64,000 bases of DNA from Ligustrum vulgare (taxonomy: Eukaryota; Streptophyta; Magnoliopsida; Lamiales; Oleaceae), in contig OY743189.1 in assembly GCA_963555705.1 (NCBI GenBank), forward strand, positions 3,861,501 through 3,925,500. Direction: 5' to 3'. A program made the position numbers and the translations under genes. Within the stretch, counting starts at the first letter, position 1, and each line of letters opens with the position of its first letter. The notes under the pieces are model-generated. The model did no database searches and was not told the origin of the DNA. It was given only the letters and a program-made list of their open reading frames with translations. Positions 34,492-45,903 of this stretch are shown piece after piece.

Positions 34492-35457
34492 TGATGAGAA
34501 CCCGGGAGGGGGTCCTCGTCGTAGCTCGCAGAATAACGCTTGGAAAGTTCCGAATCCAGGTTGGAACGGACGATAACACTACAACCCGAGCCTCACGACG
34601 TAAGAACCATGGGTATATTAAACCCAAGACCCGTTACGATGCGGAAACAAGAATCGTAATGGTTTGAACGCCACAAAGGATGCCCACGCCTTTGATAAGT
34701 TCGATTTGTTGAACACCACAAATATCCCACAATATTTGATAAGTTCGAAATTTGTTCAATTCCAGAACAATGTTGAGAAAACACTCAATATAATTTTTAT
34801 TCATCAAAAGTATTCTGTTTTTACATTGAATGGAAAAGTATATAAATAGACAAAATAAAACCTAATCGCTAACTGACTCTGAATAGAATTCTAATTAGGC
34901 TAAAATACCTAAAATAACTAAAATACCAAAATAACCAAAATTATCAAAAATAATTAAAATAAAAAATAACCAACTAAACCCTAGCCGCAAAACAAGGCCC
35001 AAAAACGCGTTACTTGAATTACGGCCGTAACAATTGTCTTTACGGCCGTAATAGCCTCTCGGATCAAAATGTGGTTTAGTTTGTTACAGCCGTGAGAATT
35101 TTGATTACGGCCGTAAGTCTTCTTCTTTATTTACGGCCGTGAGATGATATGTTTACGGCCGTAAAGGCCTTTCTATCCAAATTTTCCATATTGATTTTAC
35201 GGCCGTAAAAATGGGTGTTACGGCCGTGAGTCTGTTTCTGCCCAATTTTCTGATCCTTTGACATTAATTGATCTGATTTGAATCTCGACTCGAGCCCAAC
35301 ATGAAACTTGTTCATTTTCCCATGTAGAATATTGTTGAATTGCCCGTATCTTGATTTCTCATTTTTGACGCCTTTTCCGGATCACATCATCCCCTCTTCC
35401 TTTAAGATTATTCGTCTCGAATCATAACATTGTTAGCTTCGTTTCCGGATCACATCA
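34492..35457 (-). repeat. B2 3' LTR (966 bp)
   Basis: The minus strand starts TGATGTGATCCGGAAACGAAG at 35457 and ends GGGTTCTCATCA. The inner border TGATGTGATCCGGAAAAGGCG lies within it at 35389. The palindrome array is at about 35018-35229. Confidence 0.9.
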
Positions 35458-36040
35458 TCCTCTCTTCCTTTAAGATGATTCGTCCCGAATCATAAAAATG
35501 TTCTTGGCTTGCTCACTTGGTTTAGCCTCGAACCTTCTTCGTACAAGCAATGTTTGATCTGATGTTCTCCGAACCTGCTTGACTTCTTGTTTTGGCTTGA
35601 ATTATAGATTTTCCCGTCAAGGTAAGGAATTATCAAGAATCTAAGGAAATTCAAGAAAGTGGTTCTTGAATTTCGGAGTGACTTTTTTTTTATTTTTTTT
35701 ATTTTTGAATTATGATGAATTTTCGGAATTAATAAAAAAAAAAAAATTAATTTTTTTTTAATAAAATTCGAAAATTCGACGCGAACGCAACGAAACAAAT
35801 GGTACTGGATTTGGATTAAAAAAGAACAAGAAAAACACTTTTGATTTTTTTGGGACTGACTCTTATGGATCAAACTGGAAAAAAATTTACTGGCAAGAGG
35901 AATAAGAAAAAATGAAAACAAAGACTCAAATAACAAAAATAGGATATGGATGATTTTTATGGGACTCGATGATAAACATAAAAATCAAACTGGATAGAAA
36001 AAAACAAAACCTGAATTCAGAGTCCAGCTCTGATACCATA

Positions 36041-37006
36041 TGATGAGAACCCGGGAGGTGGTCCTCGTCGTAGCTCGCGGAATAACGCTTGGAAAGTTCC
36101 GAATCCAGGTTGGAACGGACGATAACACTACAACCCGAGCCTCACGACGTAAGAATCATGGGTATATTAAACCCAAGACCCGTTACGATGCGGAAACAAG
36201 AACCGTAATGGTTTGAACGCCACAAAGGATGCCCACGCCTTTGATAAGTTCGATTTGTTGAACACCACAAATATTCCACAATATTTGATAAGTTCGAAGT
36301 TTGTTCAATTCCAGAACAATGTTGAGAAAACACTCAATATAATTTTTATTCATCAAAAGTATTCTGTTTTTACATTGAATGGAAAAGCATATATATAGAC
36401 AAAATAAAACCTAATCGCTAACTGACTCTGAATAGAATTCTAATTAGGCTAAAATACCTAAAATAACTAAAATACCAAAATAACCAAAATTATCAAAAAT
36501 AATTAAAATAAAAAATAACCAACTAAACCCTAGCCGCAAAACAAGGCCCAAAAACGCGTTACTTGAATTACGGCTGTAACAATTGTCTTTACGGCCGTAA
36601 TAGCCTCTCGGATCAAAATGTGGTTTAGTTTGTTACGACCGTGAGAATTTTGATTACGACCGTAAGTCTTCTTCTTCATTTACGGCCGTGAGATGATATG
36701 TTTACGGCCGTAAAGGCCTTTCTGCCCAAATTTGCCATATTGATTTTACGGCCGTAAAAATGGGTGTTACGGCCGTGAGTCTGTTTCTGCCCAATTTTCT
36801 GATCCTTTGACATTAATTGATCTGATTTGAATCTCGACTCGAGCCCAACATGAAACTTGTTCATTTTCCCATGTAGAATATTGTTGAATTGCCCGTATCT
36901 TGATTTCTCATTTTTGACGCCTTTTTCGGATCACATCATCCCCTCTTCCTTTAAGATGATTCGTCCCGAATCATAACATTGTTAGCTTCGTTTCTGGATC
37001 ACATCA
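36041..37006 (-). repeat. B2 5' LTR (966 bp)
   Basis: The minus strand starts TGATGTGATCCAGAAACG at 37006 and ends GGGTTCTCATCA at 36041, followed by the primer-binding site (reverse complement GCTCTGATACCA at 36027-36038). Palindromes lie at about 36565-36778. Confidence 0.9.
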
Positions 37007-37065
37007 CGTGGGTTACCAGCATCAATCATGAGGCTCAAATACCAAGGGTTCTAGATCATTAGGTT

Positions 37066-37077
37066 CTCTATAAATCC
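37066..37077 (+). promoter_or_regulatory. TATA-like box for the antisense ORF of G
   Basis: CTCTATAAATCC on the plus strand, about 355 bp upstream of the first usable ATG (37430). It lies in G's 3' region, opposite to G's own transcription. Confidence 0.45.
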
Positions 37078-38395
37078 TCCGTTTCATTATCTTCCCTTTA
37101 CCATTTTCTAAGAATTTTTGTCGTAACACTCTCGAAAAAAGTTATATTGCCTTTTCCTTTCTTGCAAGTCTCGCATCTTCTCTTCAAGGGTTCTAGATCA
37201 TTAGCTTTCATTGGCGTGTTCCTCATTTCAAGTGTACAATCTCGAACGTTCGTTCTTTGAAGGTAAATTTCTTTTCCTTTGTATGTACAAAACTTTTTTA
37301 TTTCTGATCTTCGAGTGTGGGTTTGAAAATTTCGTTTTGCATTTTGTTTTCCTTTTGATGAGTCTGGGCCATCTTTAAGAACAAAAAATGGAAAGAGTTG
37401 GGGGAACGGGTTTATAGGAACTATTGGCAATGGAGATTCCTGTCAGAGGTTTATGCCCATTATCTTTATCGGTTTTTAGTTCCCGCTTCTTTAGGGAACA
37501 GATTAGGAGGAGGAATAGGAAATGCAGCGGTATAATTTATTTGGATGATTCTGACAGCGAAGAAGAAAAGAACCAGAACTACATGGCTCATCTATCATTC
37601 GAGGAGGAGGCTTCTTTGCGGGAGCTTCGAAGCAAGCGGGACAGGGATTTGGAAAGAGGAGAGGTAGTGGGCTCTTCTTCCGGTCACCAAGACCTCAGAT
37701 TAATTATTAGGGACCCATTTAGGGCACGTAGGGAAGAGCTAGGGCTTTCTGGGGAGGAAATAGCCCAGGTGGAAGATTGGGTAGACCTGGTAAGTAAAGT
37801 GTCGGGGTATCATGTAGACCCTGATCCAAACCCAGAATCTTGGGAAAGCAGTGAGATTGCCACGAAAATTCGGGGGGTTGATTTGGGTGGAGCTTCGGCG
37901 AAATTCAGGATGCCAGAGGGGGTTCAATTAGTGTACCCTACTCCTTCTTGCCAACCCTGTAGTCCTCCCCCAGGTCAGGTGTATGTGATGATGCTCTATC
38001 CTGCGGGATGAGGCTGCCCCTACACCCCTTTTTCAGGACAATGCTTAGGAGTTACAACTTATGCCCCTACCAGTTGGCCCCAAATTTCTGGACGCAGGCG
38101 GTGGGTACTTGGCTGGTGTGGCAGCAGGTCAACCCTGACTACCCCATCTCGCTGCACATCATCCACACCTTATATACCCTGAAAAAGTCTGTTAGAAGGG
38201 ATAAGGATGTGAAGTCAGACATCAAGGACTAGTACTACTTGTCTCCCAGGGGCTTATATTCTCCTGTTATTACTGGTCATCCCACTTCGATAAAGAACTG
38301 GAGGAACCAGTGGCTCTGGGTTGCGGGGGAGTGGCAGAGCTCACCTGTGCACCCTAGTCTAGAAATCACAGTTCCCCGAACTCTTTCTCCACTTA

Positions 38396-38503
38396 GTGAG
38401 TCTTGTATTTGCTTTCGTGTCCTTAAGTGTCGTGTGTCATTCACTTTTTATTTTCTGTTCATCTTTCTGTACCTGTTTTTCACATGTTATTAAATTATGG
38501 CAG
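38396..38503 (+). other. Intron 1 of the antisense ORF
   Basis: Donor CTTA/GTGAGT and acceptor TTATGGCAG/GGGAC after a T-rich tract. Splits the codon A/GG, giving Arg. 108 bp. Confidence 0.65.
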
Positions 38504-38638
38504 GGGACATTTTTGCTTGCCTCCTCTCCGACGCGGACTTAGCGGCAGTGAGGCGCTTGTTTGCCTACGAGGGCACTTTTCAGGGGGTCATTCAACAAAA
38601 TAAACTCTTTGTTAAGCACGACCTTATGCGAGCTATGA

Positions 38639-38715
38639 GTAAGTTTGTTTCCTTACTACCTCCATATCTTATGCCTCGTCCATTCATAGCCTCATTCTCC
38701 TTCTTTTCTTGCTAG
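38639..38715 (+). other. Intron 2 of the antisense ORF
   Basis: Donor ATGA/GTAAGT and acceptor TTCTTGCTAG/GTTCC. Splits A/GT, giving Ser. 77 bp, pyrimidine-rich before the acceptor. Confidence 0.7.
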
Positions 38716-39954
38716 GTTCCAAGGACTTTCCGAAGATTTTCTTGAAGGGTCTTATTGCGAAAAAGATCCCTCCTGCCCTTCGCCACGGCAGCGAAATTGA
38801 AAGGAGGCAGAAAACAGTACTTGCTAATTTGCAAGTAGGGGTGGCAAAGGAGGCATCCGAGGCGTCCATTGCCCAACTTGAGGGTCCTCTTCCTACATTA
38901 CTGCCACCACCTAGTCTGTTGTCGGTGGGTCCCCAACAGCCTAGCTTAGAAAAAAGGGCTGAACCTAAGAATGTTACTGTAACCGGGAAGGGAAAAAGGT
39001 CAGATAGGGGCGGCTCAAAGAGGGAGAGGGAGTCTAAGAATGTTTCCGTACCATCTCCCTTATCCGAGGATATTTCTGAGTACGTAACCGAGGAGGAACC
39101 TGACCCTTTGAAGAGGCTCAGAAGGGGCAAGGAAACCACCTTCGCACCTCCGCCCCCAGAGACTCAAGACTTGGAGGATGAGCCTTCTGTGTCTATCCCA
39201 GACTTGGCTTACGAAGTAACACCCGCGGGATCAGAAGAGCTCTGTTATCAAACAGATTAAAGCCAGTGTTTTCCCCAGGGATGTTACTTTCAGTCCTTCC
39301 TTGTTTGACTCCCCCAACTCTCCTCCTACCAGGGCTGCCTTGGTCACTAAAAAATTTTGGACAGAGGGCTAGTCTGCCTTCTCTTCCAGTGCCACTCCGT
39401 CCAGGAAGCTGCTTGCTGCCAAAGCTATGAATGCTAGAGCACTGGCCCTTATTGACGAGGTGGAGTCTTCAGTGGAGGAGGCGCAGCGGGACAAGAAGGA
39501 TGCTGAGACTGCACTCCGTCACGTGGACAATATGCTAAGGGAGATTAAGGACCTCAAGGAGCATCTGTCCATCGATCGCAAGGTCTCCTCGGAAGATAGG
39601 GTGACAGCCAAACGTCTTCAAGAAGACAATGAAAAGTTAAAGCACGATCTTCATGCTTCCGAGGCAGATGTGGCGTTCGTTTGTAAGAAATTGGACGACT
39701 CCAACCGTGCAAAGTCCATCACATCTGAAGCCTTAGCAGAGGCAAATTCCACGAAGGCCAAGCTAGCATCCGAGGTGGCAGAAATCACCTCTAAGCTACA
39801 AGGGGAGGTGGAGGCTAGGAAGAAGGCCGAGGAGGATTATACTTCCCTGGAGAAACATATTGACTTCAGAATTGTTGAGGCCTTGGAGCGTACCATTGCA
39901 GCCAGGGTGAAGGAGGTTCTGGGGGCCGAAGTGTCGAAGGCAGTTCAGAACTTC

Positions 39955-40876
39955 TGATGAGTTCCGGAGTTGCTCGACGAACGTTGACCTGTTGCACGTG
40001 CCCGTAGGACCAATAACGAGTCAAAGAGCCAAAAGAATCAAGCAGGCAATACAAGGATTTATGTAAGTGTGGATGGACGAGTGTTCGAGTGCAAAGATCT
40101 CATTTTCGTTGCATAACAAAGTGGAAGAAGAACCAAAGTTGTTACTATGCATTTGGATCAAAGAACAACAAGAAATTGAGGTAAAAGCATTCTCACGGCC
40201 GTAACCCTACTTTTACGGCCGTAAAATTGTGTTGGCGAAAATTGAACAGAAAGGCCATTACGGGCGTAAAATATCATCTTACGGTCGTAACTGAAGTAGA
40301 AGGACTCACGGCCGTAATCAAATTCTCACGGTCGTAACCAGAATTTGTAACTTTTAATTTTGTTCAGAAGGTCGCTTACGGCCGTAAAATAAATTGTCAC
40401 GGCCGTAACATATGTTTTAATTTTTTAATCCGTAGCATTCTTACTGCCGTAAACTCATAAGTCACAGCCGTAATTTAGCGCCGCGAATTAAAACCTAATT
40501 TCAGCGTTTAGTTTATTTTGCAATTCTAGTTTATTTAGGTTTCTTTATTTTGTTAGCCTATATATATGGCTTTATTCAGCATTGTAAAACACAACTATTA
40601 TTCTTGAGATTAATGATATTGAAAGTGAAATATTCCCTTAATTTCTTCGTGTTCTCGTCGAACAAATTGAACTTATCAAAGGATTTGAAAACCTTTGTGG
40701 CGTTCCCCCTTTGTGGTTCTTATCTCCGCATCGTAACGGATTTTTGGTTTAATATACCCATAGTTCTTGCGTCGTGAGGTCGGGGTTGCATTGTTACCGT
40801 CTACTATCTTGGATTTTAGAGCTTTCTGGCGTTTAATTCCGCGTGTTCTTGGTGATCCCCGTATCGGATCACATCA
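39955..40876 (+). mobile_element. A solo LTR in the antisense ORF (922 bp)
   Basis: TGATGAGTTCCGGAG to GTATCGGATCACATCA with the perfect 5-bp TSD ACTTC (39950-39954 and 40877-40881). Removing it restores the coding frame (KAVQNF then KDTFKE). Palindrome array about 40192-40475, TATA CTATATATATGG at 40558. No internal sequence, so it formed by LTR-LTR recombination. Confidence 0.95.
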
Positions 40877-41107
40877 ACTTCAAGGATACTTTCAAAGAGA
40901 CCCCTAAGTATGAAGCCATGCAGAGGGTTTTTGGGAATATTGAGGCTAGGATGGCCTTGGGAGATTTAAAAGAGACTTTCCCAGATTTGGACATTTCCCA
41001 GATCGAGGCCTTACATCCTGAGCCACAAGCTTTAGGGGAAGATCCTCTTACTGGTGCTTCCTTTGACTCCTACCACAGATCATACCAGGCGGCGATTCTG
41101 CCAAAGA

Positions 41108-41125
41108 CCCCCCCCCCCCCCCCCC
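41108..41125 (+). repeat. Run of 18 C in the antisense ORF
   Basis: A poly-Pro codon tract expanded to a pure C run near the end of the ORF. Its length may be unreliable in the assembly. Confidence 0.8.
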
Positions 41126-41143
41126 GGGTGAATGCGACTAGTT

Positions 41144-41508
41144 AGTTTTTTGGTTTATTTCTTGAACTTCAAATTGTAAATGTAACGACATTCTGACTTG
41201 TAAATACTTTGATTTATAAACGCAGTGGTTTATTTTAGCTCAATGTTTTGGCCATTTTGCGAGGTTCGACATTGCTGACCACAAGTTTTGGTTTGTATAA
41301 ATTATTTGTTTAAGTGTGAATGCTTCCAAACACAAAAGCATTGTATGAAGGTAAGTAAACGTTTCCAAACACAAACGCATTGTATGAAGATGTGTTAATA
41401 GTCCCTCAGATCTAAGTAGCTTAAGGCATTCATGCTTGCTGGTTAGATTTAATTTTGACAAACATCTGAGCATTTTTTATTTATACTCCGTAACACCTGT
41501 GTTTATTA
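41144..41508. other. G 3' region between antisense ORF and B3
   Basis: AT-rich; presumably the 3' untranslated region of the antisense gene. It contains two near copies of ACGTTTCCAAACACAAACGCATTGTATGAAG about 52 bp apart (near 41320-41395), reported here by position only. It joins 53096 once B3 is removed. Confidence 0.5.
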
Positions 41509-41513
41509 GTTTG

Positions 41514-42337
41514 TGATGAGAACCCGGGAGGGGGTCCTAGTCGTAGCTCGCGGAATAACGCTTGGAAAGTTCAAAATCCAGGTTGGAACGGACGATAACA
41601 ATGCAATCCCGACCTCACGACGCAAGAACCAGGGGTATATTAAACTCGAGACCCGTTACGATGCGGAGATAAGAACCACAAAGGGGGAACGCCACAAGGA
41701 ATGTCCAGATCCTTGATAAGTTCAATTGTTTTGAACGCCACAAGATTTGAATCTTGATAAGTTCGTTGTTTAAAGGGAAAATCCTCACCTTTAGAGAGAA
41801 TAAAAACCCTCAATAATTTTACTCATGAAAAATATTCTGTTTTTACTTTGAATGGAAAAGCATATAAATATGCAAAATAAACCCTAATCGCTAACTGACT
41901 CTGAATAGAATTCTAATTAGGCTAAAATAGCTAAAATAACCAAAATTATCAAAATTGGAAAAATAATTAAAAACCAATAAAGGAAATACAAATCAACTGA
42001 AATACTAAAAATCTCGAAAATCTGATTCGCGTCGCTTACGGTCGTAAGTCCTTCTCTGATCAAAATGTCTCAATTATTATTTACGGCCGTGAAGATTGAT
42101 GTTACGGCCGTAATGGCCTTTCTGCCCAATTTCGCCATGTTGATTTTACGGCCGTAAAAAGGGTGTTACGGCCGTAAGAATGCTTCTGCCCAATTTTCTG
42201 ATCATTTGACATTAATTGATCTGATTTAAATCTCGACTCGAGCCCAACATGAAACTTGTTAATTTTCCCATGTAGAATATTGTTGAATTGCCCGTATCTT
42301 GATTTCTTAATTTTGACGCCTTTTCCAGATCACATCA
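41514..42337 (-). repeat. B3 3' LTR (824 bp)
   Basis: The minus strand starts TGATGTGATCTGGAAAAGGCG at 42337 and ends GGGTTCTCATCA. A second, outer border with a mutated start lies at about 42409 in the internal region. Only six palindrome sites remain (42035-42180), fewer than in B1. Confidence 0.85.
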
Positions 42338-42715
42338 TTCCCTCTTCCTTTAAAGATGATTCGTCCCGAATCATAACATTGTTCTTAACTTCTTTTCCGG
42401 ATCACATTATCACCTCTTCCTTTAAGATGATTCCTCCCGAATCATAAAGCTGATCTTGGCTTGCTCACTTGGTTTAGCCTCGAACCTTCTTCGTACAAGC
42501 AATGTTTGATCTTTGACGTTCTCCGAACCTACTTGACTTCTTGTTTTGGCTTGCATTATAAATTTTCCCGTCAAGCCCACCCTGATTAGTACCATTCCAT
42601 CCTTCTTTAGGATGATTCGTCCCGAATCATGGTGTTGTTCTCGAAAAATCAAACTGTAGCTCCTGGATCAAACGGAAAATTGTCGATTCCCTGACGTGCA
42701 TTCAATAAATGACGC
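42338..42715 (-). other. B3 internal 3' end with polypurine cassettes
   Basis: Three GATTCGGGACGAATC-type inverted repeats with purine runs (near 42350, 42425 and 42610) and the broken end of the gag-like frame (42652-42422). Same layout as 14764-15075 of B1. Confidence 0.75.
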
Positions 42716-43593
42716 TGATGTGATCCAGGCCACGGATACAAGCCCGCACAAAGATCCGTTGAAGATCCGAGGAGGGCCGATGACTCGATTGCAGACAAAG
42801 AAGGCCAAGGAAGCAATTGACAAGTTAGTTCAAGAAACAATGGCGAAAAACAATGTTCGTGTCATCAAAAGAAGCAATTTCCATATTGGAAACTAGTCGA
42901 GACGACGAGTGGATCAACCTCATTCAAGCCGTTGAAGAGAATTGTGAAACTTCAATGTTACGGCCGTAACATATATTTACTCACGGCCGTAAACATCGCA
43001 CTGCTTAAATTGATATTATGGGAAAAGAAGGATTACGACCGTAATGGATAAGGTTCACGGCCGTAATGGAGGCACTGCCTAAAACTGGAATTTGGATGAT
43101 TTTGGACTTACGCCCGTAAGTCATATTGTCACGGCCGTAAGAGTGAATCAGAAACAAGTTTACGGCCGTAAGGAAGGTAGTCACGGCCGTAAAATCGTAT
43201 ACGCGTGAATTTTAGGGTTTTATTTATTTCCTTATTATTAGGTAGTTGTTTCCTTGTTTAATTAGAACTCTTAACCTAGATTTCGACCCTATTTATAGGG
43301 ATGTAATTTTCATTATTCATTACACAACTTTGATATTATAATTGAGAGGCTATTCTGCTTTCACAATCTTATTCTTCATTGAATAAATCCCGAACTTGCG
43401 AGTTATTCTTGTTTGTTCAAATCTCGGTGAGAATTATCATTGCTTGTGATCAAGAGGTCAATATATCCCAGTGATTGTATTGGTTGCTTGATTCAATTAA
43501 TTTTAATTGGATCCATAAATCGTGGTTCTTGGCGTTCTTGGGTCGATTTCAATATTTTGTGGGTTGCGTAGCTACAATTGCTACGTGGTTTGC
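42716..43593 (+). repeat. H 5' LTR (878 bp, last 3 bp lost)
   Basis: Starts TGATGTGATCCAGGCC. Palindrome doublets from 42958 on (42958/42981 and following), TATA CTATTTATAG at 43289-43298. It ends at GTGGTTTGC where the RT begins; the 3' LTR continues ATCA. Confidence 0.9.
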
Positions 43594-45903
43594 TTCGATG
43601 ATATCTTGATATATAGTAAAACTTTGAATGAGCATGTGGAGCATGTTAGGTGTGTGCTTGTGGTTTTAAGACAAGAGCAACTTTTTGCTAATTTTAAAAA
43701 GTGTGATTTTTGCATGGAAAAAGTTGTGTTTCTTGGCTATGTGGTTAGTGCTAAAGGAATAGAAGTAGATGAAGAAAAAATCAAAGCTATTAAAGAATGG
43801 CCAACACCTAAAAGCATAACTGAGATTAGGAGTTTTCATGGCTTGGCTAGTTTTTATAGGCGCTTTATTAAAATTTTTAGCACGATTGCCGCACCACTCA
43901 CGGAAATTGTCAAAAAAAGTGTAGATTTTAAATGGGGGGTAGAACAGGAACATGCATTTGAAATAATCAAAAAGATGTTGTGTGAAGCACCGGTTTTATC
44001 ACTTCCTAACTTTGACAAGGCTTTTGAGATTGAATGTGATGCCTCAGGGCTAGGCATTAGAGCTGTTTTAATGCAGGATCAAAGACCAATCGCCTATTTT
44101 AGTGAAAAACTAAAAGGGGCTGCACTTAATTACCCCACATATGACAAAGAGTTATACTCACTTGTGCGCGCTTTGGAGACATGGCAACATTACTTGTGGC
44201 CACGGGAGTTCGTGATACACACTGATCATGAATCCTTGAAGCATTTGAGGGGTCAAGCTAAGCTGAGTAAGAGACATGCAAGGTGGGTAGAATTCATCGA
44301 AACATTTCCCTATGTCATCCGATACAAACAAGGTAAGGAAAATGTGGTGGCAGATGCATTGTCTCGAAGGTATGTTCTTTTAAATTCTTTAAATTCTAAA
44401 TTACTTGGATTTGAATACATTAAGGACATGTATGTTAGTGATCCGGACATTTCTAGTGTTTATGATTCATGTGGTAAAGGGGCTGTGGATAAATTCTTTA
44501 AACATGATGATTATTTATTCCGAGAAAATAAATTGTGTGTCCCTAGGTGCTCAATGAGGGAGTTACTTGTGAGAGAGGCCCATAGTGGAGGTCTAATAGG
44601 TCATTTTGGAATTAAAAAGACCATCGAAATCCTAAGTGAACATTTCTATTGGCCTAAGATGAAAATTGATGTGGTTCGGGTTTGTAGTAGATGCATTACT
44701 TGCAAGAAGGCAAAATCTAGGATTAAACCTCATGGATTATATATGCCTTTACCCGTACCTAGTGAACCTTGGGTCGATATTTCTATGGATTTTGTTTTGG
44801 GATTACCTAGGACTAAGAAGGGAAGAGATTCAATTTTTGTGGTAGTAGATCGCTTTAGTAAAATGGCACATTTCATAACATGCCACAAAACTGATGATGC
44901 TACTAACATAGCTGAAATTTTCTTTCGGGAGGTCGTACGCTTACATGGGGTTCCTAAAAGTATTGTCTCAGATAGGGATGTTAAATTCCTTAGTCATTTT
45001 TGGAGGGTCTTGTGGAACAAATTAGGTACAAAACTACTTTTCTCTACAACTTGTGACCCACAGACCGATGGACAAACCGAGGTAGTAAACAGGACAATGA
45101 TTCAATTGTTGCGCACGATAATCAATAAAAATCTGAAAAATTGGGAAGAGTGTTTACCATTTATTGAATTTGCATATAATAGGGCTATACATTCTACTAC
45201 TTCTTATTCACCATTTGAAATTGTTTATGGTTTTAATCCGCTAACACAATTGGATTTAATTCCTTTACCTGTGAATGAACGTAGTAGTCTAGATGGAAAG
45301 AAAAAGGCTGAGATGGTTAAAGCACTCCACGACAAGGTGAGGTTGGCGATTGAAAAGAAAAATGAACATTATGCTTCGCAGGCTAACAAAGGAAGAAAGG
45401 GCGTCATATTTGAACCCGGTGATTGGGTTTGGGTACATTTGAGAAAGGAGCGGTTTCCAGAACAACGCAAGTCAAAGTTACAACCGCGAGGAGATGGTCC
45501 ATTCCAAGTGATTGAACGGATCAACAACAATGCCTATAAATTAGATCTTCCTGGTGAGTATAATGTTTCGGCTTCATTTAATATTTTTGATCTATCTCCG
45601 TTTGATGCAGGTACAGATTCGAGGTCGAATCCTTTCGAAGAGGGAGGGGATGATGTGATCCAGGCCACGGATACAAGCCCGCACAAAGATCCGTTGAAGA
45701 TCCGAGGAGGGCCGATGACTCGATTGCAGACAAAGAAGGCCAAGGAAGCAATGGAGAAGTTAGTTCAAGAAACAATGGCCAAAACAATGTTCGTGTCATC
45801 AAAAGAAGCAATTTCCATATTGGAAACTAGTCGAGACGACGAGTGGATCAACCTCATTCAAGCCGTCGAAGAGAATTGTGAAACTTCAATGTTACGGCCG
45901 TAA
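43594..45903 (+). pseudogene. pol: H pol: RT C-terminus, RNase H and integrase, open frame
   Basis: The frame is open from 43522 (inside the LTR) to TAA 45901-45903, 793 codons without a stop. [14 protein letters not shown] at residues 22-33, thumb to about 110. RNase [20 protein letters not shown] and HTDHESL, ending at [13 protein letters not shown] (about 275). Integrase: zinc finger H-H-C-C ([17 protein letters not shown]), the catalytic triad seen in [15 protein letters not shown] and GQTEVVNR, and the C-terminal [14 protein letters not shown]. The tail [18 protein letters not shown] is encoded in the 3' LTR. Only gag, protease and the RT N-terminus are missing. No start of its own is evident. 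Confidence 0.9.
45637..45650 (+). promoter_or_regulatory. H polypurine tract
   Basis: GAAGAGGGAGGGGA directly before the LTR start TGATGTGATCC. It is preceded by GATTCGAGGTCGAATC (45617-45632), which also codes DSRSNP of the pol tail. Confidence 0.9.

Larger units (their letters stand above)
34492..37006 (-). mobile_element. B2: short two-LTR element of family B
   Basis: TSD CGTGG (34487-34491 and 37007-37011). Both LTRs are 966 bp (34492-35457 and 36041-37006) and differ at only scattered bases, so the insertion is recent. The internal region is only 583 bp: primer-binding site at its right end, polypurine cassette at its left, with the gag-like ORF removed by a joint near 35620. Its LTRs use the outer of the two family-B borders. 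It is TRIM-sized, non-autonomous and structurally complete. Confidence 0.9.
37430..41143 (+). pseudogene. Intron-containing antisense ORF of G (Transposase_28-like)
   Basis: Exon 1 37430-38395: acidic DDSDSEEE, SFEEEASLRELRSKRD, then after a shift near 37985 the block RLPLHPFFRTMLRSYNLCPYQLAPNFW and GTWLVWQQ, ending in KNWRNQWLWVAGEW. This fits the plant domain Pfam calls putative gypsy-type transposon (PF04195). Intron 1 is 38396-38503 (GTGAGT to GGCAG) and intron 2 is 38639-38715 (GTAAGT to GCTAG); both are phase 1 and keep the frame. Exon 3 is Lys/Pro-rich, then a coiled coil (39427-39957), then 40882-41143 after the A solo LTR. Breaks: the frameshift, TAG at 38230, a shift near 39235, TAG near 39369 and the LTR. 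Similar extra ORFs are known in Tat elements. Confidence 0.75.

Noticed and set aside
38684..39139. Minus-strand 151-codon ORF
   Set aside because: It is opposite exon 3 of G's antisense ORF, which has better splice and domain support; composition is the mirror of the Lys/Glu-rich strand.
41108..41125. Poly-C run as a real 18-bp tract with coding meaning
   Set aside because: Homopolymers of this length are often misread and the gene copy is already broken, so I draw nothing from it.
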